From NCBI GenBank assembly GCA_028282325.1, contig JANQID010000138.1, positions 1 to 55,703 of the forward strand: a stretch of 55,703 nt of DNA, in the 5' to 3' direction. Source of the stretch: Chloroflexaceae bacterium. GTDB lineage: Bacteria > Chloroflexota > Chloroflexia > Chloroflexales > Chloroflexaceae. The notes below the pieces were generated by a model. It ran no database searches. It was not told where the DNA came from and saw nothing but the letters and a program-made list of their open reading frames with translations. Positions 44,023-52,858 of this stretch are shown piece after piece. Each line of letters opens with the position of its first letter. The stretch's first letter is position 1. Made by a program: the position numbers and the translations under genes.

Positions 44023-46440
44023 ATGTTCTGGCAAATCGCAATCTGGTGGCTCATCGCACAGGCGCTCGGCTTGTTGGCGCTGCCGCTGACAACCTTTCTC
44101 TTGCGTCGCCTGCCCGACCACGGCTACGCCTTTAGCAAAAGCCTCGGTCTGCTGCTGATCGGCTATGGCGCGTGGCTGCTGGCGATGTTCGGGCTGGCTT
44201 CGTTCGGCGCACCACTGCTGATCGTCGTCGCGCTGCTGGTCGGTGTGGCCGGTATGCTGACGTGGCGCGCCGAACGTGCGCACGGCGCGGTGTCGCTGCG
44301 TGCGCCGCCCTGGACGACGGTGCTGGCCTATGAAGCGATCTTTCTACTGGCGCTGGTCTTCGTGGCCTGGATGCGCTCGTACAACCCCGCGCCCTGGGGT
44401 ACCGAGCGCCCGATGGACTTCGCGTTCTTCAATGCCATCCAGAACAGCGCGGCGTTTCCGCCGAACGACCCCTGGCTGGCGGGCTTCAGCATCAACTACT
44501 ACTACTTTGGCTACCTGCTGATGGCCGTGATGGCGCTGCTCAGCGGTCTCGAACCGAGCGTCGCCTATAATCTCGCGCTGGCGCTCATCTTCGCGCTCAC
44601 GGCGCTGGGAGTTTCCGGCATCATCGTCAATCTGATTGCGATCGCGCGAGCGCGTGATGACAGGCCGCAGAAGCGCGTCGGCGTCGGTGTCTGGGCCGGC
44701 GCGCTTCTGGGAGTCATTCTGGTGTTGTTTGCCGGGAACCAGTCCGGCGTCTTGCAGATCATCGTCGGCAATGAGCGCGTCGTGGCTCTCGACGGCCTGC
44801 AACTGGGATCGGCGCTGGTTCAGGCGATCAACGGCGCGGATGCGATCGAACTGCCGTCCTCAGTCATCACAACCGACTTTGGCGCGTTTACGACCCTGGA
44901 GCGCAGCGACAAACTGCGCGACTTCAACTGGTGGTGGCCGTCGCGCGCATTGTGGGACGAATACCCCGACGGGATGCGCTCCTACAACATCGTCGAGTTT
45001 CCCTTCTTCAGCTTCTGGCTCGGCGATATGCACCCGCACGTGATGGCGCTGCCGTTCGGTCTCCTGGCGTTGGCGCTGGCGCTGGCCACCCTGAACCGCG
45101 CCGCGCTGCCCGCATTTAGCGTCGGCTGGCGCGGCTGGCTGGAACTGGCGCTCACCGGCATCGTGATCGGCAGTCTCTATGTGATCAACAGTTGGGATTT
45201 GCCTACCTACATGTTGCTCTGGCTGGGGGCGCTGTTGCTGCTCTACATTCGGCTGGCGCGGCAAAAGCCCGAAGCGCCGGCGTGGAGCGATCTGCTGACA
45301 CAGGCGGTCCTCGGCGTGATCGCCATCTTCGTCCTTTTTGCGCCCTTCTACCTGACATTCCGCTCGCTGGTCGGCGCACAAGCGCCGCTCATCGATTGGC
45401 CCGTGATCGGGCGGTTGAGCCAGCTCATCGCCCTGTTCACCGCCGGTCGCAGCGGGTTGCACGCCTTCGTCATCATTTTCGGCCTGTTTGCACTGCCGCT
45501 AACGGCCTATGTCTACCTGGGAGGCCAGCGTACCGGCGTCACGCCGCCTAGCCGATTGCAAACCGCGCTGCTCTGGTTGCCGCTGCTGCTGCTGATCGTC
45601 GGCCTGCTCATCCAATTCCCGCTGTTGGCATTGTTGGGGCTGGGCCTGCTCGCCGCCAATCGCGCCCTGCGCGAGGCCGAAGATCCCGCTCGATCCTTTA
45701 GCCTGCTGGTCACGGCGCTTGGTTGCGCGATCCTGGTCGGCGTCGAACTCATCTTTATCCGCGACGTATTTGGCAACCGGATGAACACCGTCTTCAAGTT
45801 CTATTACCAGATCTGGTTGCTCTGGGGGACCCTCGCGCCCTTCGCGCTCTGGCGGTTGCTGGCGCGCGAAGGAGCGGCGCAGCGTGCGGTTGCGGCAATC
45901 ACGATGGCGGGCGTCGTCGTTCTGCTGGTCGGCGCACTGGTCTACCCGGCGGTCAACCTGTACACGCTGGACTCTGCGGGCCAATCGTCCGGACTGAATG
46001 GGCGCACGCCGCGCGAGAATTCGCCGGATGAAGCCGCGGCGATCAACTGGCTGCGCGCGAACGCCGCGCCGGGTAGCGTGGTACTAGAAATGATTGGCCC
46101 GGGCGGCGGCTCCTACAACGGCGCGGGGTTTGCGGGCGTTTCGGCCAGCACCGGCTTGCCGACGGTGCTCGGATGGGCGGGGCACGAACAACAATGGCGT
46201 GGCGGCGACGCAGCAGCGCGCGCAGAAATCGACCCCCGCCAGCGCGACGTGGAACTTATCTACAGCACGACCGATCCGCTGCAAGCGCGCGATCTGTTGG
46301 GCGAATACGACGTTGACTACATCTATGTCGGCGAGCTGGAACGCGCACATTATGCTTTGGAAAGCCTGAGCAAATTCGAGCATATTGCGACGCCGGCTTT
46401 CCAATCCGGCGCGGTGATCGTTTACAAATTTTTGCCATAA
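44023..46440 (+). CDS. DUF2298 (Chlor_Arch_YYY) family membrane protein
   Basis: An 805-residue polytopic membrane protein that is a single stand-alone copy of the unit present twice in the preceding giant protein. Shared marks are NPAPWGTERPMDFAFFNAI near residue 121, GFSINYYYFGYLL, NRMNTVFKFYYQIW and YDVDYIYVGELERAHY near the C-terminus. ATG 44023 is preferred over the TTG 15 bases earlier, since that lies in the MITE edge. It has no TPR tail. The family resembles GT-C transferases, but its reaction is not established. It is likely cotranscribed with the giant gene unless the hairpin stops transcription. Confidence 0.8.
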   Translation: MFWQIAIWWLIAQALGLLALPLTTFLLRRLPDHGYAFSKSLGLLLIGYGAWLLAMFGLASFGAPLLIVVALLVGVAGMLTWRAERAHGAVSLRAPPWTTVLAYEAIFLLALVFVAWMRSYNPAPWGTERPMDFAFFNAIQNSAAFPPNDPWLAGFSINYYYFGYLLMAVMALLSGLEPSVAYNLALALIFALTALGVSGIIVNLIAIARARDDRPQKRVGVGVWAGALLGVILVLFAGNQSGVLQIIVGNERVVALDGLQLGSALVQAINGADAIELPSSVITTDFGAFTTLERSDKLRDFNWWWPSRALWDEYPDGMRSYNIVEFPFFSFWLGDMHPHVMALPFGLLALALALATLNRAALPAFSVGWRGWLELALTGIVIGSLYVINSWDLPTYMLLWLGALLLLYIRLARQKPEAPAWSDLLTQAVLGVIAIFVLFAPFYLTFRSLVGAQAPLIDWPVIGRLSQLIALFTAGRSGLHAFVIIFGLFALPLTAYVYLGGQRTGVTPPSRLQTALLWLPLLLLIVGLLIQFPLLALLGLGLLAANRALREAEDPARSFSLLVTALGCAILVGVELIFIRDVFGNRMNTVFKFYYQIWLLWGTLAPFALWRLLAREGAAQRAVAAITMAGVVVLLVGALVYPAVNLYTLDSAGQSSGLNGRTPRENSPDEAAAINWLRANAAPGSVVLEMIGPGGGSYNGAGFAGVSASTGLPTVLGWAGHEQQWRGGDAAARAEIDPRQRDVELIYSTTDPLQARDLLGEYDVDYIYVGELERAHYALESLSKFEHIATPAFQSGAVIVYKFLP

Positions 46441-46452
46441 ATCGCTCGCAAT

Positions 46453-46468
46453 GTGATATACTAATCAC
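46453..46468. promoter_or_regulatory. palindrome around a -10-like box
   Basis: GTGATATACTAATCAC is a 5-6-5 inverted repeat that contains TATACT (46457-46462). A poor TTGCCA lies 19 bases upstream. It is 46 bases before the CBM48 gene, so it could be an operator overlapping its promoter. Confidence 0.4.
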
Positions 46469-46514
46469 GATCACAACGACGATGTTGTTATCGCATGTAC
46501 AAAGGAGTGTCACT

Positions 46515-46976
46515 ATGATAACCAAAGCCCCTGGGAACCCAGGCAAAGTTCGCGTTACCTTCTCTATGCCAGCCGCGATATGGGCCGATCACATTTATCT
46601 TGTCGGCGACTTCAATGACTGGAATATAACCGCGACGCCCCTTCGCTTGAATGACACCGGCTGGAGCGTTACTCTGGATCTTGATATTGGAAAAGAATAT
46701 CAATATCGTTATTTACTAAATGGCTGCGACTGGCATAACGACTGGCAGGCCGACCGGTATGTGCCGAATGAGTATGGCGGCGACAACTCCGTGGTGGTTG
46801 CAGAGCTGCCGCAGCAATGGCAAATGGCGCCATACAAACCAGCTATCGTCGAGCTTGAGAATGAACGGGCGGATGTAGTTGCGCAAGACGATCACGAAGA
46901 ATTTGTATTAGAAGCAGCGGTTGGCGCGCGCAAACCATTCAAGCGATCCCGTTACACCGTATCGCTAAATCGCTAG
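46515..46976 (+). CDS. CBM48 (isoamylase N-terminal-like) domain protein
   Basis: A 153-residue protein. Residues 10-95 form a CBM48-type beta domain: [26 protein letters not shown], then [20 protein letters not shown] with the conserved aromatic residues. The remaining 50 residues are acidic and then basic, with no second domain. AAAGGAG precedes ATG 46515 by 7 bases. CBM48 domains usually sit on glycogen-branching or debranching enzymes; small stand-alone forms exist, including AMPK-beta-like glycogen-binding proteins. No glycogen enzyme is nearby, so it may bind glycogen or another partner. Confidence 0.8.
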   Translation: MITKAPGNPGKVRVTFSMPAAIWADHIYLVGDFNDWNITATPLRLNDTGWSVTLDLDIGKEYQYRYLLNGCDWHNDWQADRYVPNEYGGDNSVVVAELPQQWQMAPYKPAIVELENERADVVAQDDHEEFVLEAAVGARKPFKRSRYTVSLNR

Positions 46977-46992
46977 TTTTGAAAACTCTGGT

Positions 46993-48534
46993 ATGACGTC
47001 CGCAAGCATTCCAGTTCTTGATTTTGGCTCACAGACCGCCCAACTCATCGTACGTCGCGTACGAGAGTTGGGCGTCTATAGTGAATTGCTCCCTCACGAT
47101 GCGACCGAAGCCAGTGTTCACGCCCTCAACCCGCGCGGCATCATCCTTTCCGGCGGCCCGGCCAGCGTTTATGAGCTGGGTGCGCCGGGTATGGCAGAAT
47201 GGTTGCGCGATGTTGATCTGCCGGTGTTGGGCATCTGCTATGGTATGCAACTGCAAAGCTACGCCCTCGGCGGAGTCGTGCAGGGGGCTGATTGGCGCGA
47301 ATATGGCCCGGCGACGATTGCGACGCTCGAAGATCACCCGTTGTTCGCCGATCTGCCGCGCGAACAGTCTGTCTGGATGAGCCACGGCGACCGCATCGAG
47401 CGATTGCCGCCCGGTTTCCGCCCGCTGGCGCAGAATGCCAGCACGCCCTTCGCCGCCGTCGGCAACGATGATCGATGCTGGTACGGTGTTCAGTTCCATC
47501 CCGAAGTCGTTCATACCATCCACGGTCGGGACATCCTGCGCAACTTTCTCTATAACATCTGCGACTGCGAAGGCGACTGGCGACCGGCGCATTTTGTGGC
47601 GCAAGCGGTTGAGCGCGTGCGCGAACGGGTTGGCGACGAGCGCGTGCTCTGCGCGCTGTCCGGCGGCGTCGATTCCGCCGTGGCTGCGTTGATCGTCCAT
47701 CGCGCCATCGGCGACCGGCTGACCTGCGTGTTTGTTGACAACGGCCTGTTGCGGTTGGGCGAAGCCGAGCAAGTCATCGATACATTCCGCGAGCATTTTC
47801 ACATTCCCCTCGTCGCCGTGAATGCTGCGGAAGAGTTTCTCTCGGCGCTCGAAGATGTGTCTGATCCCGAACGGAAGCGCAAGATCATCGGCGAGAAGTT
47901 CATCCGCATCTTTGAACGCGAGGCGTGCCGCCTCGAAGATGTCGCCTTTCTTGCGCAAGGCACGCTCTATCCCGATGTTATCGAGAGCAAAGCGCCCGAT
48001 CGCTCCAAAGGCATCACGATCAAGACTCACCACAACGTTGGCGGCTTGCCCGCCGATATGCAGATGACGCTGGTGGAGCCGTTGCGCTATATGTTCAAAG
48101 ATGAAGTGCGTGCGGCGGGCCTCGAACTGGGTTTGCCGGAGTCCTGGGTCTGGCGGCATCCCTTCCCCGGACCCGGCCTCGCGGTGCGGGTGATCGGAGC
48201 GGTGACCTGGGAGCGTCTGGAAAAACTGCGCCGCGCCGATGCGATCTTTATGGAAGAGTTGCGCGTGGCGGATCTCTATCGCGCTACGCAGCAGGCGTTT
48301 GCCGTGTTGCTGCCGGTGCAGAGCGTCGGCGTGATGGGCGATGGACGCACCTACGCCGATACGATTGCTTTGCGCGCCGTCTCCACCGAAGATTATATGA
48401 CCGCCGACTGGACGCGCCTGCCGTATGATCTGCTGGCCCGCATCAGCAGCCGCATTGTCAACGAAGTTCCCGGCGTCAATCGGGTGGTCTACGACATCTC
48501 CTCCAAACCTCCGGCCACTATCGAATGGGAATAG
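46993..48534 (+). CDS. guaA: GMP synthase (glutamine-hydrolysing)
   Basis: The 513-residue enzyme aminates XMP to GMP. Its N-terminal class I glutaminase has the oxyanion strand [11 protein letters not shown], the catalytic Cys in GICYGMQL and the His-Glu pair in [10 protein letters not shown]. The ATP-pyrophosphatase domain has the P-loop [14 protein letters not shown]. The C-terminal dimerisation domain holds [15 protein letters not shown], and the protein ends [10 protein letters not shown] as GuaA does. No strong ribosome site precedes ATG 46993, 16 bases after the CBM48 gene. Confidence 0.97.
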   Translation: MTSASIPVLDFGSQTAQLIVRRVRELGVYSELLPHDATEASVHALNPRGIILSGGPASVYELGAPGMAEWLRDVDLPVLGICYGMQLQSYALGGVVQGADWREYGPATIATLEDHPLFADLPREQSVWMSHGDRIERLPPGFRPLAQNASTPFAAVGNDDRCWYGVQFHPEVVHTIHGRDILRNFLYNICDCEGDWRPAHFVAQAVERVRERVGDERVLCALSGGVDSAVAALIVHRAIGDRLTCVFVDNGLLRLGEAEQVIDTFREHFHIPLVAVNAAEEFLSALEDVSDPERKRKIIGEKFIRIFEREACRLEDVAFLAQGTLYPDVIESKAPDRSKGITIKTHHNVGGLPADMQMTLVEPLRYMFKDEVRAAGLELGLPESWVWRHPFPGPGLAVRVIGAVTWERLEKLRRADAIFMEELRVADLYRATQQAFAVLLPVQSVGVMGDGRTYADTIALRAVSTEDYMTADWTRLPYDLLARISSRIVNEVPGVNRVVYDISSKPPATIEWE

Positions 48535-48549
48535 CGCGGAGGCGTTCAC

Positions 48550-49875
48550 GTGAACGGATGGCTACGCTGGCTCGGCGTCTCGCTGGTTGTGTTGCTGTGG
48601 GCGTGCGCCGGCGAACCGCAAACGCCCACGCCTCCGCCGGTTCAACCCACCACCCCGCCGGTTGAATTGCCCACCGCGACTGTCAGCGCGCCAACGCCGA
48701 TTGCATTGGCGACCAGCTCCCCGGAGCAGGCGAACGTATTGCCCGCGCCGCTCTATGTGATCGACGATGGGCAGATTCAACGCTTCGAGTCCGATGCAAT
48801 CACCCGGATGCGCATCACCGCCGAGACGCCGGTGCGCAGCACGGCCAGCGCCGTTGCCGCCTTTGATATTTCGCCGCTGGATGGAACCCTGGCCTACATC
48901 ATCGAGCGCGATGACCGCAGCGAGTTGATCCGCAGCGATGCGTTCGGCCAGGATCGTACGGTACTGCTCTCGCTGCCCGGCGTGCGCGTCGCCGCGCCGC
49001 GCTGGTCGCCGCAGGGCGCAACGCTGGCCGTGCGGCTGAGCGCCGATCCCGATGCGGAAACGTCTTTCGCTGGCGGCGTATACCTGATCGACGCCGGCAG
49101 TGCGGCAATCGCCGCGCCGCCCGCGCAGGAGATCGCGTCGCCGCAAGTGTTTCTCCCGCTGGTGACAGGCGAAGACGGCTTGCAACTCCTCCAGCCCGAC
49201 GACCCGGTCGATCCGGAATATCTGCCCGCGCCGCGTTCGTATGCGCCGTTGGCCTGGTCGCCCGACGGATCGCGGTTGCTGCTGAACGGTTTCTTTCACT
49301 TCATTCCTCAATGCGGACTGGTGGTCAAACATCTGGATACCGGCGCGTTAATCGCGCTGACGGCGCCCAACGGCGACCTGGGGACGCTCTGCGACCGGGG
49401 CGCGTGGCGGTCGGACAGCGCGGCTCTCTACATCAACCTGCGCCCGGCCAGCCTCTCCATACCGGAGCCGGGGCTCTGGCTGGCCGATCCCGACAGCGGC
49501 GCGGTGACACCGCTGATCCCCGGTCGTTCCGGCGACGAGTCGCTCTTGGTTATGGCCCCCCATCCGGGCCGCGATGGCCGGCTCTACCTCTTCCTCAGCC
49601 GAACGACTCAGGTTCCCGCGGAAGCTTCCTACAATCCGCCCTTGCGTTATACTATGCACCGTGCGGTCGGGAACGCCGCCGAGCTGGAGGCGTTGCGCGA
49701 TGATGACGCCGTCATTCGCTCGGTGCTCTGGAGCAGTCGCGATGACGGGGCGGTCGTCGTTCGCCTGGAGCGGCAGACGCCGACGCTCGTCTGGCTGCCT
49801 GCCAATGGCGGGCCGGTGGTTCCCCTCGCCGCGAGCGGCTATGATCTGCACAATGTTCGGTGGGGAATGCCCTGA
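48550..49875 (+). CDS. lipoprotein with TolB-like beta-propeller
   Basis: A 441-residue lipoprotein. A hydrophobic N-terminus (LRWLGVSLVVLLWACAG) ends in a lipobox with Cys about residue 19, followed by a Pro/Thr-rich linker of about 40 residues. The remainder shows repeated blade motifs such as FDISPLDGTLAYI, APRWSPQGATLAVRL, PLAWSPDGSRLLLNGF and GAWRSDSAALYIN, as in six-bladed WD40-like/TolB propellers. GTG 48550 is 15 bases after guaA and has GGAGG 7 bases upstream. It is probably surface-anchored; ligand unknown. Confidence 0.8.
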   Translation: MNGWLRWLGVSLVVLLWACAGEPQTPTPPPVQPTTPPVELPTATVSAPTPIALATSSPEQANVLPAPLYVIDDGQIQRFESDAITRMRITAETPVRSTASAVAAFDISPLDGTLAYIIERDDRSELIRSDAFGQDRTVLLSLPGVRVAAPRWSPQGATLAVRLSADPDAETSFAGGVYLIDAGSAAIAAPPAQEIASPQVFLPLVTGEDGLQLLQPDDPVDPEYLPAPRSYAPLAWSPDGSRLLLNGFFHFIPQCGLVVKHLDTGALIALTAPNGDLGTLCDRGAWRSDSAALYINLRPASLSIPEPGLWLADPDSGAVTPLIPGRSGDESLLVMAPHPGRDGRLYLFLSRTTQVPAEASYNPPLRYTMHRAVGNAAELEALRDDDAVIRSVLWSSRDDGAVVVRLERQTPTLVWLPANGGPVVPLAASGYDLHNVRWGMP

Positions 49876-49980
49876 TACGCCAAGAATCTGTTTGAGCAGT
49901 CGGGATCACGCCTTGGCATGCCATATGCGGGTGAGCCGTCGCGGGGACAGAGGCGAAAATCGTTGCGGGGACAGGGGACA

Positions 49981-50000
49981 GGGCGAAAGATGTTTCGCCC
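49981..50000 (+). repeat. dispersed palindromic repeat, copy 2
   Basis: GGGCGAAAGATGTTTCGCCC is a perfect 8-bp stem with a GATG loop; 19 bases overlapping it (49980-49998) are identical to copy 1 at 33461-33479. It could fold in the RNA after the lipoprotein gene and may act as a terminator, although no U-run follows. Confidence 0.65.
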
Positions 50001-50032
50001 CTCCTCTGCACGGCGACGCGGCATATGCAACT

Positions 50033-50092
50033 GATCTCTGATCTCTGATCCCTGATCCCTAAACACTGATCCCTGAACACCGATCCCTGACC
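50033..50092 (+). repeat. degenerate tandem CTGATCCC-type repeat
   Basis: At least seven imperfect units of CTGATCYC, CTGAACAC and similar octamers run head to tail just before the mevalonate kinase gene. The 49876-50118 spacer contains no credible gene; besides this and the palindrome nothing else was seen. Confidence 0.6.
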
Positions 50093-50118
50093 ACTCGTGT
50101 AGAAGGAAGATGCGCCCT

Positions 50119-51102
50119 ATGACCCTCGCTTCCGCTCCTGCCAAGCTGATATTGTGCGGCGAGCACGCCGTGGTCTACCAGCGACCGGCGATTGCTCTGC
50201 CGCTGGGTGACATACGCGCCTATGCCCGCGTCGCCGATGAGGAGACCGGGCGTGGCATCCGCTTCAGCGCGCCGGATCTGAATCGCACCTGGTCGGCTGC
50301 CGACGCGCCCAACGAGACGTTGAGCGAACTGGCGCGCGCCACGCTGCACGCCATTGGCGTCGCGCCGGCTGACGTACACATCACGCTGACCGCCGACATT
50401 CCCATCGCCAGCGGAATGGGCAGCGGTGCGGCGATTGCCACGGCGCTCGTGCGCGGGCTGGCCGCGCACTTCGGGCGCGCGCTCCCGCCCGCCGACATCT
50501 CCGCGCTGGTTTACGCGAGCGAGCGCCGGTTCCACGGCACGCCCAGCGGCATCGACAACACCGTGGTCGCCTACGAGCAAGCCATCTGGTTCGTTCGCCA
50601 GGCCGAAACCGCGACCGGCGCGCCCCCGCCCGTCATCGAGCCGATCCGCGTCGCCGCGCCGTTCATACTGGTGATCGGCGACACGGGCCGGCGCAGCGCC
50701 ACGCGCCTGCCGGTCGGTGAGGTGCGCCGGCGCTGGCAAGCCGATCCGGCGCATTACGAGGACTTGTTCGACCAGGTGGGCGCGATTGCGCTTCAGGCGC
50801 GTGCGGCCCTCGCCGACGGCGCTGTCGGGCAACTCGGCGCACTGCTGAACGACAACCAGCGCCTGCTGGAGCAGATCGGCGTTTCTTCGCCCGAACTGGA
50901 ACACCTGATCGCCGCCGCGCGTGCAGCCGGAGCGGCGGGGGCCAAGCTCTCCGGCGCCGGCTGGGGCGGTGTGATGCTGGCCCTGGTCGATGCCGACGCG
51001 CGTTCGCGTGTTGGCGAGGCGCTGCGTCAGGCGGGCGCGACACGCGTTCTGGAGACGGTGGTCGGCGGGGATGCGGGGGTGGAGGGTGTTGGAGGTGGGT
51101 AG
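50119..51102 (+). CDS. mevalonate kinase
   Basis: A 327-residue GHMP kinase making phosphomevalonate for isoprenoid synthesis. The N-terminal motif is APAKLILCGEHAVVYQRPAI, motif 2 is DIPIASGMGSGAAIATALV, the FHGTPSGIDNTVVAYEQ segment is specific to mevalonate kinase, and motif 3 is KLSGAGWGGVMLALV. ATG 50119 is favoured over ATG 50110 because AAGGAAG is then 9 bases away. No other mevalonate-pathway gene lies in the window. The last ten residues are a Gly/Val-rich tail. Confidence 0.92.
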   Translation: MTLASAPAKLILCGEHAVVYQRPAIALPLGDIRAYARVADEETGRGIRFSAPDLNRTWSAADAPNETLSELARATLHAIGVAPADVHITLTADIPIASGMGSGAAIATALVRGLAAHFGRALPPADISALVYASERRFHGTPSGIDNTVVAYEQAIWFVRQAETATGAPPPVIEPIRVAAPFILVIGDTGRRSATRLPVGEVRRRWQADPAHYEDLFDQVGAIALQARAALADGAVGQLGALLNDNQRLLEQIGVSSPELEHLIAAARAAGAAGAKLSGAGWGGVMLALVDADARSRVGEALRQAGATRVLETVVGGDAGVEGVGGG

Positions 51103-51401
51103 AGGATAGGCTCATCTGTAGTCAGAGTGCAAAATCAAACAAGTGTGCAAAACTCACCTTTCGATAGTGATTGAGGGGTATTGGGTTTTTTCCCGGCCTG
51201 ATTTGCAACAACTGGCACGGTTTTTCAGCCCCTTACTGATCAACGAAGGCACGAAAACCACCAGAGTGCGCCACCAATATTGAGCTATGTTCCACCGTGG
51301 CAGCTGCTCATTTGTTCTATTCCTGACTGGAATGCCAGAGAAAAATAGTGTATTCAAGCCCGGCATCTATCCCCTTTGAATGCCGCGGTGATAATGCAGC
51401 G
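51103..51401. other. intergenic region with no recognised feature
   Basis: About 300 bases between mevalonate kinase and mazF. Base composition falls to a more AT-rich level here. A 70-codon minus-strand frame at 51154-51366 has no recognisable motif or good ribosome site. I see nothing else. Confidence 0.5.
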
Positions 51402-51746
51402 TCAGACGATCCCCAAGGTAAACAGCACGCAGCGTTCTACCGCCAAAATCGTCTGCCGATTCACGCTTCCCAAACGCCGGATTAAGCGCGTGGCATCCAG
51501 GACGCGGAGTTGGTGACATAATGCCACTGAGTCGCTGGTCAAACCACCATCGCCCACCGCCACGCGTACACATGACGGTAAGGCGGCACGACGCAGATTG
51601 GTTGTAAAGGGGATGGCTAGCATCGTGGCCGAGACGGCGTTAATAGTATCGTTCTGGAAGATCAACACAGGACGGATGCCTGCTTGCTCAGATCCGCGAA
51701 TCGGATTGAGATCGGCGAACCATACCTCACCCCGCTTTACGGTCAT
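51402..51746 (-). CDS. MazF/PemK-family mRNA interferase toxin
   Basis: A 114-residue toxin of the type II MazF/PemK family. MTVKRGEVWFADLNPIRGSE is the classic N-terminus, RPVLIFQNDTIN carries the Arg and the strand before the loop, and SATMLAIPFTTNL and DSVALCHQLRVLDATRLI are the catalytic Ser/Thr region and the later strand. It overlaps the antitoxin stop by four bases (ATGA), the usual coupled order with antitoxin first. Such toxins cut mRNA at short sequences; target sequence cannot be read here. Confidence 0.9.
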   Translation of the reverse strand: MTVKRGEVWFADLNPIRGSEQAGIRPVLIFQNDTINAVSATMLAIPFTTNLRRAALPSCVRVAVGDGGLTSDSVALCHQLRVLDATRLIRRLGSVNRQTILAVERCVLFTLGIV

Positions 51747-51991
51747 TGTGCGTCCTCATCGTGCAAGTGGGCGCGGTATGCCTCCAACCCTTCCTCCGCC
51801 AAGGCGCGATCCTCATCCGCAAATTCGGCATAGAGGGTAGCAAGCTGGGTTGTATCGACCACTGGCTGTGGGGCAACCCGTGCCCGGAAGCGCAGAAAGG
51901 TGACATATTCCGCTACCTGTTGAAGCTCGGCTTCACTGAGTGTGTCAAGGGCTTGGGTCACTTGCTCTTTGACTGACGTGACGGGCATCAT
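51743..51991 (-). CDS. antitoxin partner of MazF
   Basis: An 82-residue protein that begins MMPVTSVKEQVTQALDTLSE with a helix-rich, DUF2281-like layout (AELQQVAEYVTFLRFRAR), followed by an acidic C-terminal tail (FADEDRALAEEGLEAYRAHL) as expected for the region that wraps a toxin. GGGAGG lies just before the two adjacent ATGs (51991, 51988). It lacks an obvious AbrB or RHH DNA-binding domain, so autoregulation is unclear. Confidence 0.75.
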   Translation of the reverse strand: MMPVTSVKEQVTQALDTLSEAELQQVAEYVTFLRFRARVAPQPVVDTTQLATLYAEFADEDRALAEEGLEAYRAHLHDEDAQ

Positions 51992-52074
51992 CAACCTCCC
52001 ATAAACGAAGCGGAACGTTGCTTATGAGCATGTCCGTATTGTATCACCTTTACAGGAAGTCGGTCGTAGCAGGC

Positions 52075-52124
52075 GCTAATGGCCTGCGCCCAACGCTGGG
52101 CGTCCGCTCTAGCGAGTTGTTAGC
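52075..52124 (-). other. attC-like recombination site candidate
   Basis: On the minus strand GCTAACAACTCG opens and ATTAGC closes a 50-base imperfect palindrome whose centre CGCCCA-GCGT-TGGGCG is a perfect 6-bp hairpin (52087-52102). It begins at the GNAT stop codon. The outline recalls integron attC sites; the core boxes are not canonical. Confidence 0.35.
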
Positions 52125-52608
52125 TGCCCTCGTTGCCCACCGCGAACTCGAATTCAATCTCATCTTCAATGGGCACGCCCTGCTCATCAAACGCGGGAAT
52201 ATCGGGCTTGAGTTCTCTCGCTTCCCGGACAGCTCCCTTATGCGCCGCAACCATGCGTCCCCCGACTGCTGCATAGAACGCGAGCGCCGCGCGATTGTTG
52301 TTCGTCGTCATCAGCCACACCCGCTTCAGGCGCCGATCACACGCTAGCTCCTGGGCCGCGCTTAGGAGTCGTCTGCCGATTCCCTGGCGTTGCGGAACAG
52401 CAATGAGGATGACAATCTCGCACTGACCGCCCTGCACATCGTACTGCAGGAGACCTACACGCTCCTCGCCCGATTCCGCAATCAACCCCGGCAATGTACG
52501 CACGTCATGGAGAATATGACGGGATACAACGTGCGGGGAGCCGAAGTACTTGGTCACGATGGCTTCGATCCAAGGAATGTCTTCTGAAGTGAGTTCTCGA
52601 ATGATCAT
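52120..52608 (-). CDS. GNAT-family N-acetyltransferase
   Basis: A 162-residue acetyltransferase that starts MIIRELTSEDIPWIEAIVTK. The acetyl-CoA loop is AVPQRQGIGRRLLSAAQELA (the Q-x-x-G-x-G/A type), preceded by the beta strand CEIVILIAV and followed by VWLMTTNNNRAALAFYAAVG, the motif B region. The acidic C-terminus, IEDEIEFEFAVGNEGS, ends in a TAA that lies within an 11-bp inverted repeat. It is a single gene between repeats, typical of mobile cassettes; substrate unknown. Confidence 0.87.
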   Translation of the reverse strand: MIIRELTSEDIPWIEAIVTKYFGSPHVVSRHILHDVRTLPGLIAESGEERVGLLQYDVQGGQCEIVILIAVPQRQGIGRRLLSAAQELACDRRLKRVWLMTTNNNRAALAFYAAVGGRMVAAHKGAVREARELKPDIPAFDEQGVPIEDEIEFEFAVGNEGS

Positions 52609-52619
52609 CTTGCTTGGTT

Positions 52620-52630
52620 GGGCAGCTAAC
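52620..52630. repeat. 11-bp inverted repeat flanking the GNAT gene
   Basis: GGGCAGCTAAC here and its exact complement GTTAGCTGCCC at 52119-52129 enclose the GNAT gene. In integron cassettes the first bases of the cassette are complementary to the start of its attC, which this pair reproduces. Confidence 0.55.
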
Positions 52631-52858
52631 GGTGCGCTTCAGCGCCGCTGGCGGCCTCCCTTGATCGGCACGTATGAGCGGGCGAACCTGTGCGTCAACC
52701 ACGCGAAGGATCATGGTCGATCGCCGAAAGAAAAGGCCGTGTCATCGGCCTGTCGAGCACCCTGCTCCACGCTTCCGACCCTCACACTTCCGCCAAAATC
52801 TTCGCTCGCCGCAACTGGCACGCCTCGTCGCTCACCAGGCCCTGCGTCAGTGGTGTCT
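52631..52858. other. intergenic region, no clear gene
   Basis: This GC-rich stretch begins GGTGCGCTTCAGCGCC, a small palindrome in the same style as the attC-like site. Several overlapping plus-strand frames exist, but none has a ribosome site or a recognisable motif. Confidence 0.45.

Noticed and set aside
46451-46474. CRP-type site TGTGA...TCACA before the CBM48 gene
   Set aside because: The half-sites are 14 bases apart instead of 6, so the pair does not fit a CRP site; the tighter 5-6-5 palindrome is reported instead.
47029-48549. Long minus-strand frame opposite guaA
   Set aside because: The guaA frame has every catalytic motif; the opposite frame has none and ends exactly around the gene limits.
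51154-51366. 70-codon minus-strand frame downstream of mazF
   Set aside because: It has no ribosome site, no recognisable motif and no sign of coupling to mazF.
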